From CAVZLD01 sp964522605 (GTDB lineage Bacteria > Planctomycetota > Planctomycetia > Pirellulales > Pirellulaceae), in assembly GCA_964522605.1 (NCBI GenBank), contig CAZFWV010000027.1, positions 1 to 38,836 on the forward strand: 38,836 bases of DNA. The letters are read 5' to 3'. Under the pieces are notes generated by a model. That model was not told the origin of the DNA and did no database searches. It was given only the letters and a program-made list of their open reading frames with translations. The first letter of the stretch is position 1. Each line of letters opens with the position of its first letter. Positions 1 through 8,937 of the stretch are shown here, piece after piece. A program made the translations under genes and the position numbers.

Positions 1-8
1 CAATTTAT

Positions 9-55
9 GCCCCTCCGGGGCTTAACCTGAAAGCCACCGCCTCTGGCGGTGGTTT
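9..55 (+). terminator. two tandem hairpins, the second terminator-like
   Basis: The first hairpin has a 5-bp stem GCCCC/GGGGC (9-13 and 17-21) with a 3-nt loop. The second pairs CCACCGCC (34-41) with GGCGGTGG (45-52) around a TCT loop, extended by A/T and one G-T pair to 31-55 and followed by a T-rich stretch (TTTGTTTA). This looks like a Rho-independent terminator of a gene lying before the window, working in the + direction; because the stem is flanked by A and T runs it could also act on the other strand. It could equally be a dispersed palindromic repeat. Confidence 0.5.
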
Positions 56-76
56 GTTTACAATACTCGCGATTAT

Positions 77-143
77 CTCTGCCTCCCTTTTAGAATATTT
101 GGGTAATCATTCGTCTACCCAGTTTGCCAAAAGGGAGGCAGAG
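77..143. repeat. long inverted repeat with 15-bp perfect arms
   Basis: The arm CTCTGCCTCCCTTTT (77-91) is the exact reverse complement of 129-143. Inside it a second stem pairs TGGGTA (100-105) with TACCCA (116-121), so the whole unit can fold as a two-step hairpin. It is not followed by a T tract, so a terminator role is less likely. Its size suggests a palindromic dispersed repeat, a small non-autonomous element, or the remnant of one. No transposase is nearby. Confidence 0.6.
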
Positions 144-568
144 TTGAATAGGCGGATGTTCTTGCGGCTTGGCCATCGCCGCTATGGCGTGGATTATTGG
201 GTGGCTGTTCTCCCTGAGGTAGCTGTCGTCGGACCACGCCTCCGTCATAGGGCGACATTCTGTCGTATCGGGTGGCCAAAGTTGCGTGCTAGGGACACGT
301 TTTTGGAGCCGCCGTTGTTGCATCGGGCGAACGGTTGTGGGGAGAGCCACATCCGCGCGGCGGTGATGATGCGTCGGGCAAAAGCTTTGAATTTAAGCAT
401 TTTTACATGACATCTTTCGGATTAACAACAAATCGGGCGTCGCCTTAAGCGTCCTACAGGATGAAGAAAACGTGACTATGCGGAGCTTTCTGTGTCGTCC
501 GGCCTGCTATTTGCCAAAGATGTCGTCAAGGGCCGGCACCTGCCGCGATGGAAATGGAGACCTGCCTG
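144..568. other. non-coding stretch upstream of the MarR gene
   Basis: I see no convincing gene here. Short frames run through it on both strands, but they overlap the palindrome or each other and resemble no family I know. The last ~150 bases should hold the promoter and, if the MarR protein is autoregulated, its operator; I could not identify clear -35/-10 boxes or a palindromic operator by eye. Confidence 0.4.
556..559 (+). promoter_or_regulatory. ribosome binding site deciding the MarR start
   Basis: GGAG lies 9 nt before the ATG at 569. The earlier in-frame ATGs at 548 and 554 lack an obvious Shine-Dalgarno sequence, so the start at 569 is preferred. Confidence 0.4.
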
Positions 569-1030
569 ATGACCGAGTTGGAAGAAGAGATTGTCCACTC
601 GTTACGTCGCATTGTGCGCGCGATCGACGTGCACTCCCGCGCATTGTCGCGGCGGTACGAATTGACGTGGCCGCAACTGGCGGCGCTCTGCGAATTGGAA
701 CGACTCGGAACATGTCCGGTTGGACGGTTGGCCGCCGAAATGCACGTCGGTGCGCCGACCGTGACTGGGATCACGGATCGACTCGAGCGAGACGGCCTTG
801 TGAAGCGACTTCGTGAGCAGGGCGATCGTCGCAGGGTGCTTGTGCAGTTGACGCCTCAGGGCGAACGGCTGCTGGAGCTGAAACCACCTTTGCTGAATGA
901 GCACATGCGTGCGGCGCTCCTGCAGCTACCCGAACGACAGCAGAATCAAATGCGGAGCACGCTCGTTCGACTGGCAGAGATGATGGAAATGTCCGGGAGC
1001 GTGACAAGCGGTAATCAGAGTGTCCGATAG
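569..1030 (+). CDS. MarR-family transcriptional regulator
   Basis: A 153-residue protein (starting MTELEEEI) of normal MarR length. A helical N-terminus is followed by a winged helix-turn-helix: the part 'LTWPQLAALCELER...CPVGRLAAEMHVGAPTVTGITDRLERDGLV' matches the MarR recognition region, and the wing contains the typical basic DRRRV motif. A C-terminal helical dimerisation part follows. MarR proteins bind DNA as dimers and are usually released by a small ligand. The gene ends only 32 bp before glgE on the same strand, so it is probably co-transcribed and may control the glucan genes; this is an inference, and the ligand is unknown. Starts at 548 and 554 are possible. Confidence 0.85.
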   Translation: MTELEEEIVHSLRRIVRAIDVHSRALSRRYELTWPQLAALCELERLGTCPVGRLAAEMHVGAPTVTGITDRLERDGLVKRLREQGDRRRVLVQLTPQGERLLELKPPLLNEHMRAALLQLPERQQNQMRSTLVRLAEMMEMSGSVTSGNQSVR

Positions 1031-1062
1031 CGATAAACTCAGGAAGGGACGGCGAGACAGCC

Positions 1063-3096
1063 ATGCAGGGGATCGCAACAACGACATCGGTTTCTCATGC
1101 AACGCCGCGCACGATGTCCGGGCCGGACCGCGTCGTGATTGAGTCGGTTCGCCCGGAGATTGACGGTGGCCGGTTTCCGATCAAGCGGACGATCGGTGAG
1201 CGGGTGGTGGTCCGCGCGAACATCTTCAGTGACGGACACGATATCTTGTCGGCTGTGCTGCGTTACCGTGCAGCCCGTGACGAGCCCTGGCAGGAAGCAC
1301 CGATGCAGCCCCTGCTGAACGATCGATGGGAAGGCGAATTCTTGATCGAGCTGTTGGGCGTTTATGAATACACCGTTCAGGGGTGGGTCGACCGTTTCGC
1401 CACGTGGCGGCGCGATTTTCAAAAACGCGTTGCCGCAGGCCTGGAAACGCAGGTTGATCTGCTGGTCGGGGCCGAATTGGTGGATCGCTCGGCGGAGGAC
1501 GCGGACGAACCAGAGCGCGAGCAGCTAAGACGGTGGGGGCGCCGATTGCGGGATCCGGCAGCCTTAGGACATGCCCAACAGATTGCGCAGGATCGCAATT
1601 TGCCTGCCTTGATGCAACGCCATTCGCCTCGCGATTTTGCCGTCACGTATGATCGGTACCTCCGGGTCACAGCTGATCGTAAACGGGCAGGTTTCAGTGC
1701 GTGGTACGAGATGTTTCCTCGATCTGCCTCATTCGAACCCGATCGGCACGGAACGCTGCAGGACGTCATCGCGCGGTTGCCTTACGTCGCGGGAATGGGA
1801 TTCGACGTACTTTACCTGCCACCGATTCATCCGATCGGTGAGAGTTTTCGCAAAGGCCGGAATAACGTGGAGCGGTCCCAACCGGGAGATGTCGGAAGTC
1901 CCTGGGCCATTGGGTCGGCGAATGGGGGGCATAAAGCGATCCACTCCCAGTTGGGTACGCTGGAAGATTTCCGCCAACTGGTCGACGCAGCTCAGCAGCT
2001 GGACATCGAGATTGCCTTGGACATCGCTTTTCAATGTTCGCCCGATCACCCTGATGTGACAGAACATCCGGAGTGGTTTCGGCAGCGACCAGACGGTACG
2101 ATCCAGTATGCAGAGAATCCTCCCAAGAAATACCAGGACATCTACCCCTTCGATTTCGAATCGCCAGACTGGCAAAATCTGTGGAGAGAGTTGAAAGAGG
2201 TTCTTGAATTCTGGATTCAGCAGGGTGTCAAAATCTTTCGCGTAGACAACCCTCATACGAAGCCGTTTGGATTTTGGGAATGGTGTATCGGTGAAATCAA
2301 GCAGGAACATCCGGATGTATTGTTCTTGGCCGAGGCATTTACGCGGCCGAACGTGATGTATCGGTTGGCCAAACTGGGATTCTCCCAGTCCTACACTTAC
2401 TTTGCTTGGCGAAACACGAAGCGTGAATTGACAGACTACGTAACTGCTTTGAACCAATCGGAAGTGGGCGAATTCTTCCGGCCCAACTTCTGGCCAAATA
2501 CGCCGGATATCCTGACGGAATACTTGCAGTTGGGCGGACGCCCGGCGTTTATGTCTCGATTGGTTCTAGCGGCCCTGTTGAGCCCGAATTACGGAATTTA
2601 CGGACCTCCGTTTGAGCACTGCTGGAATGTCCCGCGAGAGGCGGGCAGCGAAGAGTACCTGGATTCCGAGAAATACCAGATTCACCATCACGACCTGGAC
2701 CGCGACGACAGTCTTAAGGATTTTATTGCACGTGTGAATCGATTGAGGAATGAATATGTTGCGCTGCAAACGAACGAGCACCTTCGCTTTCACGAGGTGG
2801 ACAATGAAGAGATTCTCTGTTTCAGCAAATCCTCGGTCGATCGCTCACAGATCATTCTGGTCGTCGTCAGCCTGGATCCGCGGCACCGGCAGTCGGGCTG
2901 GGTTCAGCTGCCGCTCGAGGAGTTTGGCTTGGATCCCGACCGCCCTTGTCAGGTGCATGACCTGTTGAGTGATGCGCGCTTCCTATGGCACGGGCGGCGA
3001 AATTACGTGGAACTCAACCCCGAGATCGTGCCCGCTCACGTGTTTCAGGTCCGCCGACGCGTACGTTCCGAGCGAGATTTTGAATATTACCTTTAG
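1063..3096 (+). CDS. glgE: alpha-1,4-glucan:maltose-1-phosphate maltosyltransferase (GlgE, GH13_3)
   Basis: A 677-residue protein, the usual GlgE length. It transfers maltosyl units from alpha-maltose-1-phosphate to the non-reducing end of an alpha-1,4-glucan, releasing phosphate, in the cytoplasm. The N-terminal beta-sandwich region (about 1-200) is followed by the GH13 barrel. Family marks are 'LPPIHPIGESFRKGRNN', the nucleophile D395 in 'FRVDNPHTKP', the general acid E424 in 'FLAEAFTRP', and D482 in 'NTPDIL'. These positions agree within two residues with the Streptomyces enzyme as I remember it. A purine-rich AGGAAGGGA at 1041-1049 precedes the ATG. The next gene makes its substrate, so the pair defines the GlgE pathway. 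The function is very secure because GlgE is easily told from other GH13 enzymes by these motifs. Confidence 0.95.
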   Translation: MQGIATTTSVSHATPRTMSGPDRVVIESVRPEIDGGRFPIKRTIGERVVVRANIFSDGHDILSAVLRYRAARDEPWQEAPMQPLLNDRWEGEFLIELLGVYEYTVQGWVDRFATWRRDFQKRVAAGLETQVDLLVGAELVDRSAEDADEPEREQLRRWGRRLRDPAALGHAQQIAQDRNLPALMQRHSPRDFAVTYDRYLRVTADRKRAGFSAWYEMFPRSASFEPDRHGTLQDVIARLPYVAGMGFDVLYLPPIHPIGESFRKGRNNVERSQPGDVGSPWAIGSANGGHKAIHSQLGTLEDFRQLVDAAQQLDIEIALDIAFQCSPDHPDVTEHPEWFRQRPDGTIQYAENPPKKYQDIYPFDFESPDWQNLWRELKEVLEFWIQQGVKIFRVDNPHTKPFGFWEWCIGEIKQEHPDVLFLAEAFTRPNVMYRLAKLGFSQSYTYFAWRNTKRELTDYVTALNQSEVGEFFRPNFWPNTPDILTEYLQLGGRPAFMSRLVLAALLSPNYGIYGPPFEHCWNVPREAGSEEYLDSEKYQIHHHDLDRDDSLKDFIARVNRLRNEYVALQTNEHLRFHEVDNEEILCFSKSSVDRSQIILVVVSLDPRHRQSGWVQLPLEEFGLDPDRPCQVHDLLSDARFLWHGRRNYVELNPEIVPAHVFQVRRRVRSERDFEYYL

Positions 3097-3190
3097 TCTT
3101 CGCGATCGAACGGTTGGGTGTGTGCCGCCGAGATTCGTACGCTGAGGTCCGACCCGCGCGGACAGATATTCGGAAACTGAAAGGAAGCGG

Positions 3191-3195
3191 AAAGG
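3191..3195 (+). promoter_or_regulatory. ribosome binding site supporting the GTG start of treS
   Basis: AAAGG ends 8 nt before GTG at 3204, in a purine-rich tract (3181-3195). The downstream ATG at 3216 has only a weak AGG nearby. Confidence 0.35.
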
Positions 3196-3203
3196 TCGAA
3201 CTC

Positions 3204-6200
3204 GTGGCAACAGGTATGGGAAACAAACGTGCAACCAAGGTCCAACCCATCGCCGATCGCGACCCTTTGTGGTTTAAAGATGCGATTATCTACCAGCTGC
3301 ATGTGCGAGCTTTCTGTGACAGAAATGGTGACGGGATCGGTGATTTTCGCGGGCTGGCTGAAAAGCTGGACTACATCCGTGATCTAGGTGTGACTGCTAT
3401 CTGGCTCCTACCTTTCTTTCCCTCGCCGCTGCGCGATGACGGTTATGACACCTCGGATTACGTGAACGTAAATCGCATCTACGGCTCATTGCGGGATTTC
3501 AAGACCGTCTTGCGCGAAGCCCATCGGCGCGACCTGCGAGTGATCACCGAGATGGTAATGAACCACACCTCGGATCAGCATGAATGGTTCCAAAAGTCCC
3601 GGCGAGCCAAACCGGGGGAGAAATGGCGGGAATATTACGTGTGGAGTGATACGCCGGACCGCTACCGTGACGCACGAATCATTTTCCAGGATTTCGAACA
3701 ATCGAACTGGACCTGGGATCCTGTCGCGCGAGCGTACTACTGGCACCGCTTCTATCACCATCAGCCGGACTTGAATTACGACAATCCAGAAGTCCGTCAG
3801 GTGATGCTCCAAAATGTCGATTTCTGGTTGCGGATGGGGGTCGACGCCTTTCGACTGGATGCTGTACCGTACCTGTTTCAACGCGAGGGAACGAATTGTG
3901 AGAATCTGCCCGAGACCCATGCGTTTCTGAAACAACTACGGCGGCACATCGACAGTCGCTTCGCTGACAAGATGTTGCTGGCTGAGGCTAACCAATGGCC
4001 GGAGGACGCCGCGACATACTTTGGCGAAGGGGACGAATGCCATATGAACTTCCATTTCCCCATCATGCCTCGGTTGTTCATGGCAATTCAACGAGAGGAC
4101 CGCTTCCCGATTACGGATATCCTCGAACAGACTCCCACAATCCCGGAAACCTGTCAGTGGGGAGTGTTTCTGCGCAACCACGACGAACTAACGCTGGAGA
4201 TGGTCACCGACGAGGAGCGGGACTACATGTATCGTGCCTACGCGGAGGACCCGCAAGCGCGGCTGAATCTCGGGATCCGTCGGCGGCTTGCCCCCCTGCT
4301 GAAAAACGACCGGCGGAAGATTGAGCTGATGAATGCTCTGCTGCTGTCATTGCCGGGAACGCCGATCATTTACTATGGCGACGAGCTCGGAATGGGTGAC
4401 AATGTTTATCTCGGCGATCGGGACGGCGTCCGGACACCAATGCAATGGAATGCGGATCGAAACGCCGGTTTTTCGCGGGCAAACCCTCAACGCCTCTATT
4501 TGCCACCAATTATCGACGCCGAGTATCACTATTCCGCTTTGAACGTCGAGGTGCAGCAGAATAGTCCGCATTCGCTGCTTTGGTGGATGCGCCGGATCAT
4601 AAGCTTGCGGAAACGTTTCCTCGCGTTTGGTCGTGGCACAATGGAGATTCTCTATCCGGAGAATCCGAAAGTGTTGGCATTTTTGCGACGCTACAACGAC
4701 GAAACCCTACTGGTCGTCGCCAACCTGTCGCGCTTTGGCCAGTATGCCGAATTGGATTTGTCGCCGTTCCGAGGGCAGACGCCTCTGGAGTTGTTTGGTC
4801 AAACGAGATTCCCACCGGTTGGCGAATTGCCCTACTTCCTGACGCTGGGGCCTCATGCTTTCTATTGGTTTCGTCTGGCATGGCCGATCGAAGAGGCGAA
4901 GTCCTTGGGAATCGAATTACCGACTTGCACGATTTCGGGCCGCTGGGACAACCTGTTTCGAGGACGAGCTCGAAGAGAGTTGGAGCAATCACTGCCATCC
5001 TTCCTGCGAAGACAACGGTGGTTCGGTGGAAAAGCGCGGGCGATCCAGGGCGTCCACCTGGATGACGTGATCACCATCCCGGGCCCTCCGGGTGTGTCGG
5101 CCATGCGCGTGTTGCTGGTGCGGATCGACTTCGTCGAGGGAGAATCCGATGCCTACGTATTGCCCGTCGTCTTCGCCCGCGGCCGCCAGGCTGACGACAT
5201 TGTGGGAGATCACCCGCGAGGTGGGATCCTCAAGATCGAACGCTCCGACAGCGTCGAATCCGCGATCCTCTGCGAAGCCATGTGGGAAGAAGAACTATGG
5301 CATCCACTGTACGATGCCATCGCGCGCAAAAAGTCACTTCACGGGGAACAGGGAGAGATTATCCCGGAGCAGACAAAGATCTTTCGCGATCTGGCCGCGA
5401 CGATTCGCCGACGAGGGGAAGCCGAGTTCGAAGCGCAACGGGCGGAGAAGAGCGGCGAAAGTGGCGCACCTCCAAGTGTGGCTGTCCACGGGGGAGAACA
5501 AAGTAACACTTCCGTGATCCTGGGCGACCGCTTTATTCTGAAGGTATTCCGTCGCCTGGGCATCGGAGAAAACCCCGATCTGGAGATCGGTCGCTTCTTG
5601 ACAGAAAAGACCGACCTGACCTGCGTGGCCCAATTGGCCGGTGCAGTCACCTACCGGCGGATGAACGAAGGATCTGTTTCCGAAGGAACCACAGAAGCCG
5701 TCCAAATGTGCACGCTAGGTATCATGCATGAACTAGTGGCGAACGAAGGTGATGCGTGGGTCTATACAATCGACGAGCTCGGACGATACGTCGAACGCGT
5801 CGAGTCGGAAATGCGCGATGTGGATCCGGGACCGAGTCTGCCGGGCCGGAAGACACTTTTGGAACTGGCCCAGACGCCGCCTCCGGAAGCTGCTATCGAA
5901 ATGATCGGCAGTTACCTGCAGTCTGCTCAGTTGTTGGGACGTCGCACTGCAGAACTCCACGCTGCTCTTGCCAGTGGACAAGAAGATGCTTTTCGGCCGC
6001 AGCGGTTTTCGCGACTGTATCAACGGAGCCTATATCAGTCGATGCGAGGTCAGGCGCGGCGCGGCTTTGAGCTGCTGCGGAAGCACCTTTCCGGTTTGCC
6101 GGAATCGGTGCAGCCCGCTGCTCAACGCGCCGTGAAGCTGGAGCAGAAAGCGCTGGATTGTTTCCGCCAGTTGATGGAGCGCAACATTAGCGCCACGCGG

Positions 6201-6659
6201 ACCCGCTGCCATGGTGATTATCATCTCGGTCAAGTCCTCTTCACCGGCAATGATTTTGTGATCATCGACTTCGAAGGAGAACCTCAGCGGCCCGTGAGTG
6301 AGCGACGCATCAAGACTTCACCGCTGCGCGATGTTGCCGGCATGATTCGTTCCTTCCACTATGCTTCGCACGCCGCACGGCAGGCTCCGAGTGCAATCCC
6401 GCAGCAGGAAATGGCGAATGACGTACAGGACTGGTTGCGTGTCTGGTACGCGTGGAGCGCGGCGGCATTTCTGCAGTCCTATATCGCACGAGCCCGAGAG
6501 GCGACTTTCCTGCCCCAAGACCAGGAAGAATTGGGGATCCTGCTGGATGCCTACCTGCTGGAAAAAGCGATTTATGAATTGGCGTATGAAATCAACAATC
6601 GACCCGATTGGGTTCGCATTCCAGTCGAAGGTATGTTGGATCTGTTGGAGGCGAACTGA
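3204..6659 (+). CDS. treS: trehalose synthase / maltokinase fusion (TreS-Pep2)
   Basis: A two-enzyme protein of about 1151 residues. The N-terminal GH13_16 half (about 15-560) interconverts trehalose and maltose: it begins 'DPLWFKDAIIYQLHVRAF', with nucleophile D219 ('FRLDAVPYLF'), acid E261 ('LLAEANQWPED') and D327 ('LRNHDEL'). The C-terminal half (about 620-1151) is a maltokinase: it has 'LPSFLRRQRWFGGKAR' near its start, the catalytic 'CHGDYHLGQVLF' with D1005, and the Mg-binding 'IDFEGEP' with D1022. It phosphorylates maltose to maltose-1-phosphate, the substrate of GlgE encoded just upstream. Such TreS-Mak fusions are known in several bacteria. The start is uncertain: the frame is open back to TTG 3114, and ATG 3216 is also possible; conserved TreS sequence begins only after 3216. 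Confidence 0.93.
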   Translation: MATGMGNKRATKVQPIADRDPLWFKDAIIYQLHVRAFCDRNGDGIGDFRGLAEKLDYIRDLGVTAIWLLPFFPSPLRDDGYDTSDYVNVNRIYGSLRDFKTVLREAHRRDLRVITEMVMNHTSDQHEWFQKSRRAKPGEKWREYYVWSDTPDRYRDARIIFQDFEQSNWTWDPVARAYYWHRFYHHQPDLNYDNPEVRQVMLQNVDFWLRMGVDAFRLDAVPYLFQREGTNCENLPETHAFLKQLRRHIDSRFADKMLLAEANQWPEDAATYFGEGDECHMNFHFPIMPRLFMAIQREDRFPITDILEQTPTIPETCQWGVFLRNHDELTLEMVTDEERDYMYRAYAEDPQARLNLGIRRRLAPLLKNDRRKIELMNALLLSLPGTPIIYYGDELGMGDNVYLGDRDGVRTPMQWNADRNAGFSRANPQRLYLPPIIDAEYHYSALNVEVQQNSPHSLLWWMRRIISLRKRFLAFGRGTMEILYPENPKVLAFLRRYNDETLLVVANLSRFGQYAELDLSPFRGQTPLELFGQTRFPPVGELPYFLTLGPHAFYWFRLAWPIEEAKSLGIELPTCTISGRWDNLFRGRARRELEQSLPSFLRRQRWFGGKARAIQGVHLDDVITIPGPPGVSAMRVLLVRIDFVEGESDAYVLPVVFARGRQADDIVGDHPRGGILKIERSDSVESAILCEAMWEEELWHPLYDAIARKKSLHGEQGEIIPEQTKIFRDLAATIRRRGEAEFEAQRAEKSGESGAPPSVAVHGGEQSNTSVILGDRFILKVFRRLGIGENPDLEIGRFLTEKTDLTCVAQLAGAVTYRRMNEGSVSEGTTEAVQMCTLGIMHELVANEGDAWVYTIDELGRYVERVESEMRDVDPGPSLPGRKTLLELAQTPPPEAAIEMIGSYLQSAQLLGRRTAELHAALASGQEDAFRPQRFSRLYQRSLYQSMRGQARRGFELLRKHLSGLPESVQPAAQRAVKLEQKALDCFRQLMERNISATRTRCHGDYHLGQVLFTGNDFVIIDFEGEPQRPVSERRIKTSPLRDVAGMIRSFHYASHAARQAPSAIPQQEMANDVQDWLRVWYAWSAAAFLQSYIARAREATFLPQDQEELGILLDAYLLEKAIYELAYEINNRPDWVRIPVEGMLDLLEAN

Positions 6660-6684
6660 TGCAAACCTGGAGGCGGTTTCAGAA

Positions 6685-6756
6685 ACGGGAGGGCGAGGCT
6701 CCTGCTGAGCCGAATATGCGATGAATCCAGCCTCGGCAGGCCCCTCACCGTCCCGA
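6685..6756. repeat. imperfect palindrome after treS, possible terminator
   Basis: A GC-rich unit around 6687-6712 (GGGAGGGCGAGG...CTGAGCC) is answered by a diverged reverse copy at about 6731-6754 (CCTCGGCAGG...CCGTCCC). Together they can form a long interrupted hairpin, followed at 6761-6770 by CGGTTTTGAA. It may end or weaken transcription between treS and glgB, or be a dispersed intergenic repeat. The spacer from treS to glgB is 236 bp, long for genes that are co-transcribed without an internal promoter. Confidence 0.45.
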
Positions 6757-6880
6757 CTGACGGTTTTGAAAATGTGTTCTAATTTGGACTGTGACGTAGT
6801 ACGGGCTGCGTTGCGTAAGATGGCCCAAATATGACAATCAGTTTCTCGTGGAGACAGTAACTCTCGATTGTTCTGCGGAA

Positions 6881-6886
6881 GAGGAG
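6881..6886 (+). promoter_or_regulatory. ribosome binding site deciding the glgB start
   Basis: GAGGAG ends 9 nt before ATG 6896. This favours 6896 over the in-frame GTG at 6848, which has no comparable site. Confidence 0.5.
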
Positions 6887-6895
6887 ACCATTTCT

Positions 6896-8842
6896 ATGAC
6901 GAGCAACGTCGACTCCGGGTCGCGAGGCGGACTCGTCCGCTCGAATGTGAGTCTTCTGACGGACGATGATATTCATTTCTTCAATGAAGGCACGCACTAC
7001 GATTTGCATACGAAACTCGGCGCACATCTGATCAGTACAGAGGATGGGACGCCTGGAACCTATTTCGCCGTCTGGGCACCGAATGCTGCATCCGTTTCTG
7101 TCGTCGGGAGTTTCAACGAGTGGAATCATCGGCGGCATGCATTGGTCCCACGTGGGTCCTCCGGCATCTGGGAAGGTTTTTTGCCGGGCGTTGGTCAGGG
7201 CGCACTCTATAAGTACCACATTGTCGCCCGAGCCAAAAATTACCAGGTGGACAAGGCGGATCCTTTTGGCGTGTTCCACGAAGTGGCACCGAAGACGGCC
7301 TCGATCGTCTGGAGCCTTGACTACGAATGGGGCGATGAAGAATGGATGGCGCAGCGAGCAGCGCGAAACCGACTCGAAGCGCCGATCTCCATCTACGAGA
7401 TCCATCTCGGTTCTTGGCGACGAGTGTTGTCGGAGGGCAATCGCTCTTTCAGTTACCGAGAATTGGCGGGCCCGTTGGCGGAACATGTCCAGCAGTGCGG
7501 CTTCACGCACGTCGAGTTTCTTCCGGTGATGGAGCATCCGTTCTTCGGATCATGGGGATATCAAACGACCGGCTACTTTGCTCCCAGCAGTCGGTATGGC
7601 ACTCCGCAGGATTTCAAGTACCTGATCGATTTTTTGCATCAACAGGGAATCGGCGTGATTCTGGATTGGGTGCCGTCTCACTTTCCAAACGATGAACATG
7701 GGTTGGCCTACTTCGATGGAACCCATCTGTTTGAGCATGCGGATCCAAGACAGGGTTACCATCCGGATTGGAACAGTTACATTTTCAACTACGGACGCAA
7801 CGAAATTCGGAGTTTCCTGCTCAGCAGTGCCTTGTATTGGCTGGATGAATATCATGCCGATGGCTTGCGCGTCGATGCCGTCGCCTCGATGCTGTATCTC
7901 GATTATTCACGCGAGGAAGGGGAATGGATTCCTAACCGGTTCGGCGGCCGCGAGAATCTGGATGCGATTGAGTTCTTACGGAGATTCAATACCGAAGTCT
8001 ACAAGCGATACGGCGACGTCCAGACCATCGCGGAAGAGTCCACAGCCTGGCCGATGGTCTCGAAGCCAACTTACGTTGGTGGTCTAGGCTTCGGAATGAA
8101 GTGGGATATGGGATGGATGCACGACACATTGACCTACATGTCGCATGAGCCGATCCATCGCAAATACCACCATAATCAACTCACGTTCCGCATGATCTAC
8201 GCATTTAACGAGAACTTCTGCCTGCCGCTTTCGCACGATGAAGTTGTGCATGGCAAAGGGTCTCTGCTCGGTAAGATGCCGGGTGACGAGTGGCGTAAGT
8301 TAGCCAACTTACGTCTGTTGTACGCCTATATGTTCGGCTCACCCGGCAAGAAACTGCTGTTCATGGGCGGTGAGTTCGGCCAACAACACGAATGGCAACA
8401 TGACACGAGTCTCGAATGGGATCTGCTGGAACATCCCACACACGCGGCGCTTCAACGTTGGGTACGCACCTTGAACAGCTTCTATGCAGGTGAACCTGCG
8501 CTCCATGAGAGGGATTGTGATCCAGCGGGGTTTGAATGGATCGATGCGAACGATTCCGACGAAAGTGTATTGAGCTTTCTGCGCAAGGCGAAACACAACG
8601 ACGACTTAATTGCGGTCGTCTGCAATTTTACTCCAGTACCGCGTCAGAACTATCGCGTGGGCGTTCCGCGCGGAGGCTTCTGGCGAGAGATCCTCAATAG
8701 CGACGCAGTCGAACATGGGGGTACCGGTTACGGGAACCTGGGTGGTGTGGAAGCCTCGCCGATTGGATTTCATGCGCGACCCTACTCGTTGAATCTGACG
8801 CTTCCGCCGTTGGCGGCCGTGTTCTTGAAGTCTGAAAAATAG
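6896..8842 (+). CDS. glgB: 1,4-alpha-glucan branching enzyme (GlgB, GH13_9)
   Basis: A 648-residue cytoplasmic enzyme that cuts alpha-1,4 chains and reattaches them as alpha-1,6 branches, here probably on glucan made by GlgE. A CBM48 module ('AVWAPNAASVSVVGSFNEWNH', about 55-75) precedes the barrel. Branching-enzyme marks are 'YEIHLGSWRR', 'GVILDWVPSHFP', nucleophile D327 ('LRVDAVASMLYLDYSR'), acid E380 ('TIAEESTAWP') and D448 ('PLSHDEVVHGK'). It is shorter than the E. coli enzyme because the extra N-terminal N1 domain is missing, as in many bacteria. I considered TreZ, but the LDYSR and HDEVVHGK motifs are those of GlgB. Start chosen by the GAGGAG site. Confidence 0.95.
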   Translation: MTSNVDSGSRGGLVRSNVSLLTDDDIHFFNEGTHYDLHTKLGAHLISTEDGTPGTYFAVWAPNAASVSVVGSFNEWNHRRHALVPRGSSGIWEGFLPGVGQGALYKYHIVARAKNYQVDKADPFGVFHEVAPKTASIVWSLDYEWGDEEWMAQRAARNRLEAPISIYEIHLGSWRRVLSEGNRSFSYRELAGPLAEHVQQCGFTHVEFLPVMEHPFFGSWGYQTTGYFAPSSRYGTPQDFKYLIDFLHQQGIGVILDWVPSHFPNDEHGLAYFDGTHLFEHADPRQGYHPDWNSYIFNYGRNEIRSFLLSSALYWLDEYHADGLRVDAVASMLYLDYSREEGEWIPNRFGGRENLDAIEFLRRFNTEVYKRYGDVQTIAEESTAWPMVSKPTYVGGLGFGMKWDMGWMHDTLTYMSHEPIHRKYHHNQLTFRMIYAFNENFCLPLSHDEVVHGKGSLLGKMPGDEWRKLANLRLLYAYMFGSPGKKLLFMGGEFGQQHEWQHDTSLEWDLLEHPTHAALQRWVRTLNSFYAGEPALHERDCDPAGFEWIDANDSDESVLSFLRKAKHNDDLIAVVCNFTPVPRQNYRVGVPRGGFWREILNSDAVEHGGTGYGNLGGVEASPIGFHARPYSLNLTLPPLAAVFLKSEK

Positions 8843-8937
8843 GCCTTGGCACCCGACACCAGATGTGCCCTCCCCCAAGATGTTGAATCCGCGAAAACGA
8901 GGACCCAGGAGTACGCGAGAAGGTTGAGGAGAACGAC

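Noticed and set aside
90..350. 86-codon frame on the - strand near the window start
   Set aside because: It overlaps the inverted repeat at 77-143, has no ribosome binding site I can see and resembles no family known to me.
6779..7537. 252-codon frame on the - strand
   Set aside because: It is antisense to glgB and has no recognisable domain.
6896..8842. Possibility that this is TreZ, completing the TreY/TreZ pair
   Set aside because: The LDYSR and HDEVVHGK motifs are those of branching enzymes, and TreZ marks are absent.
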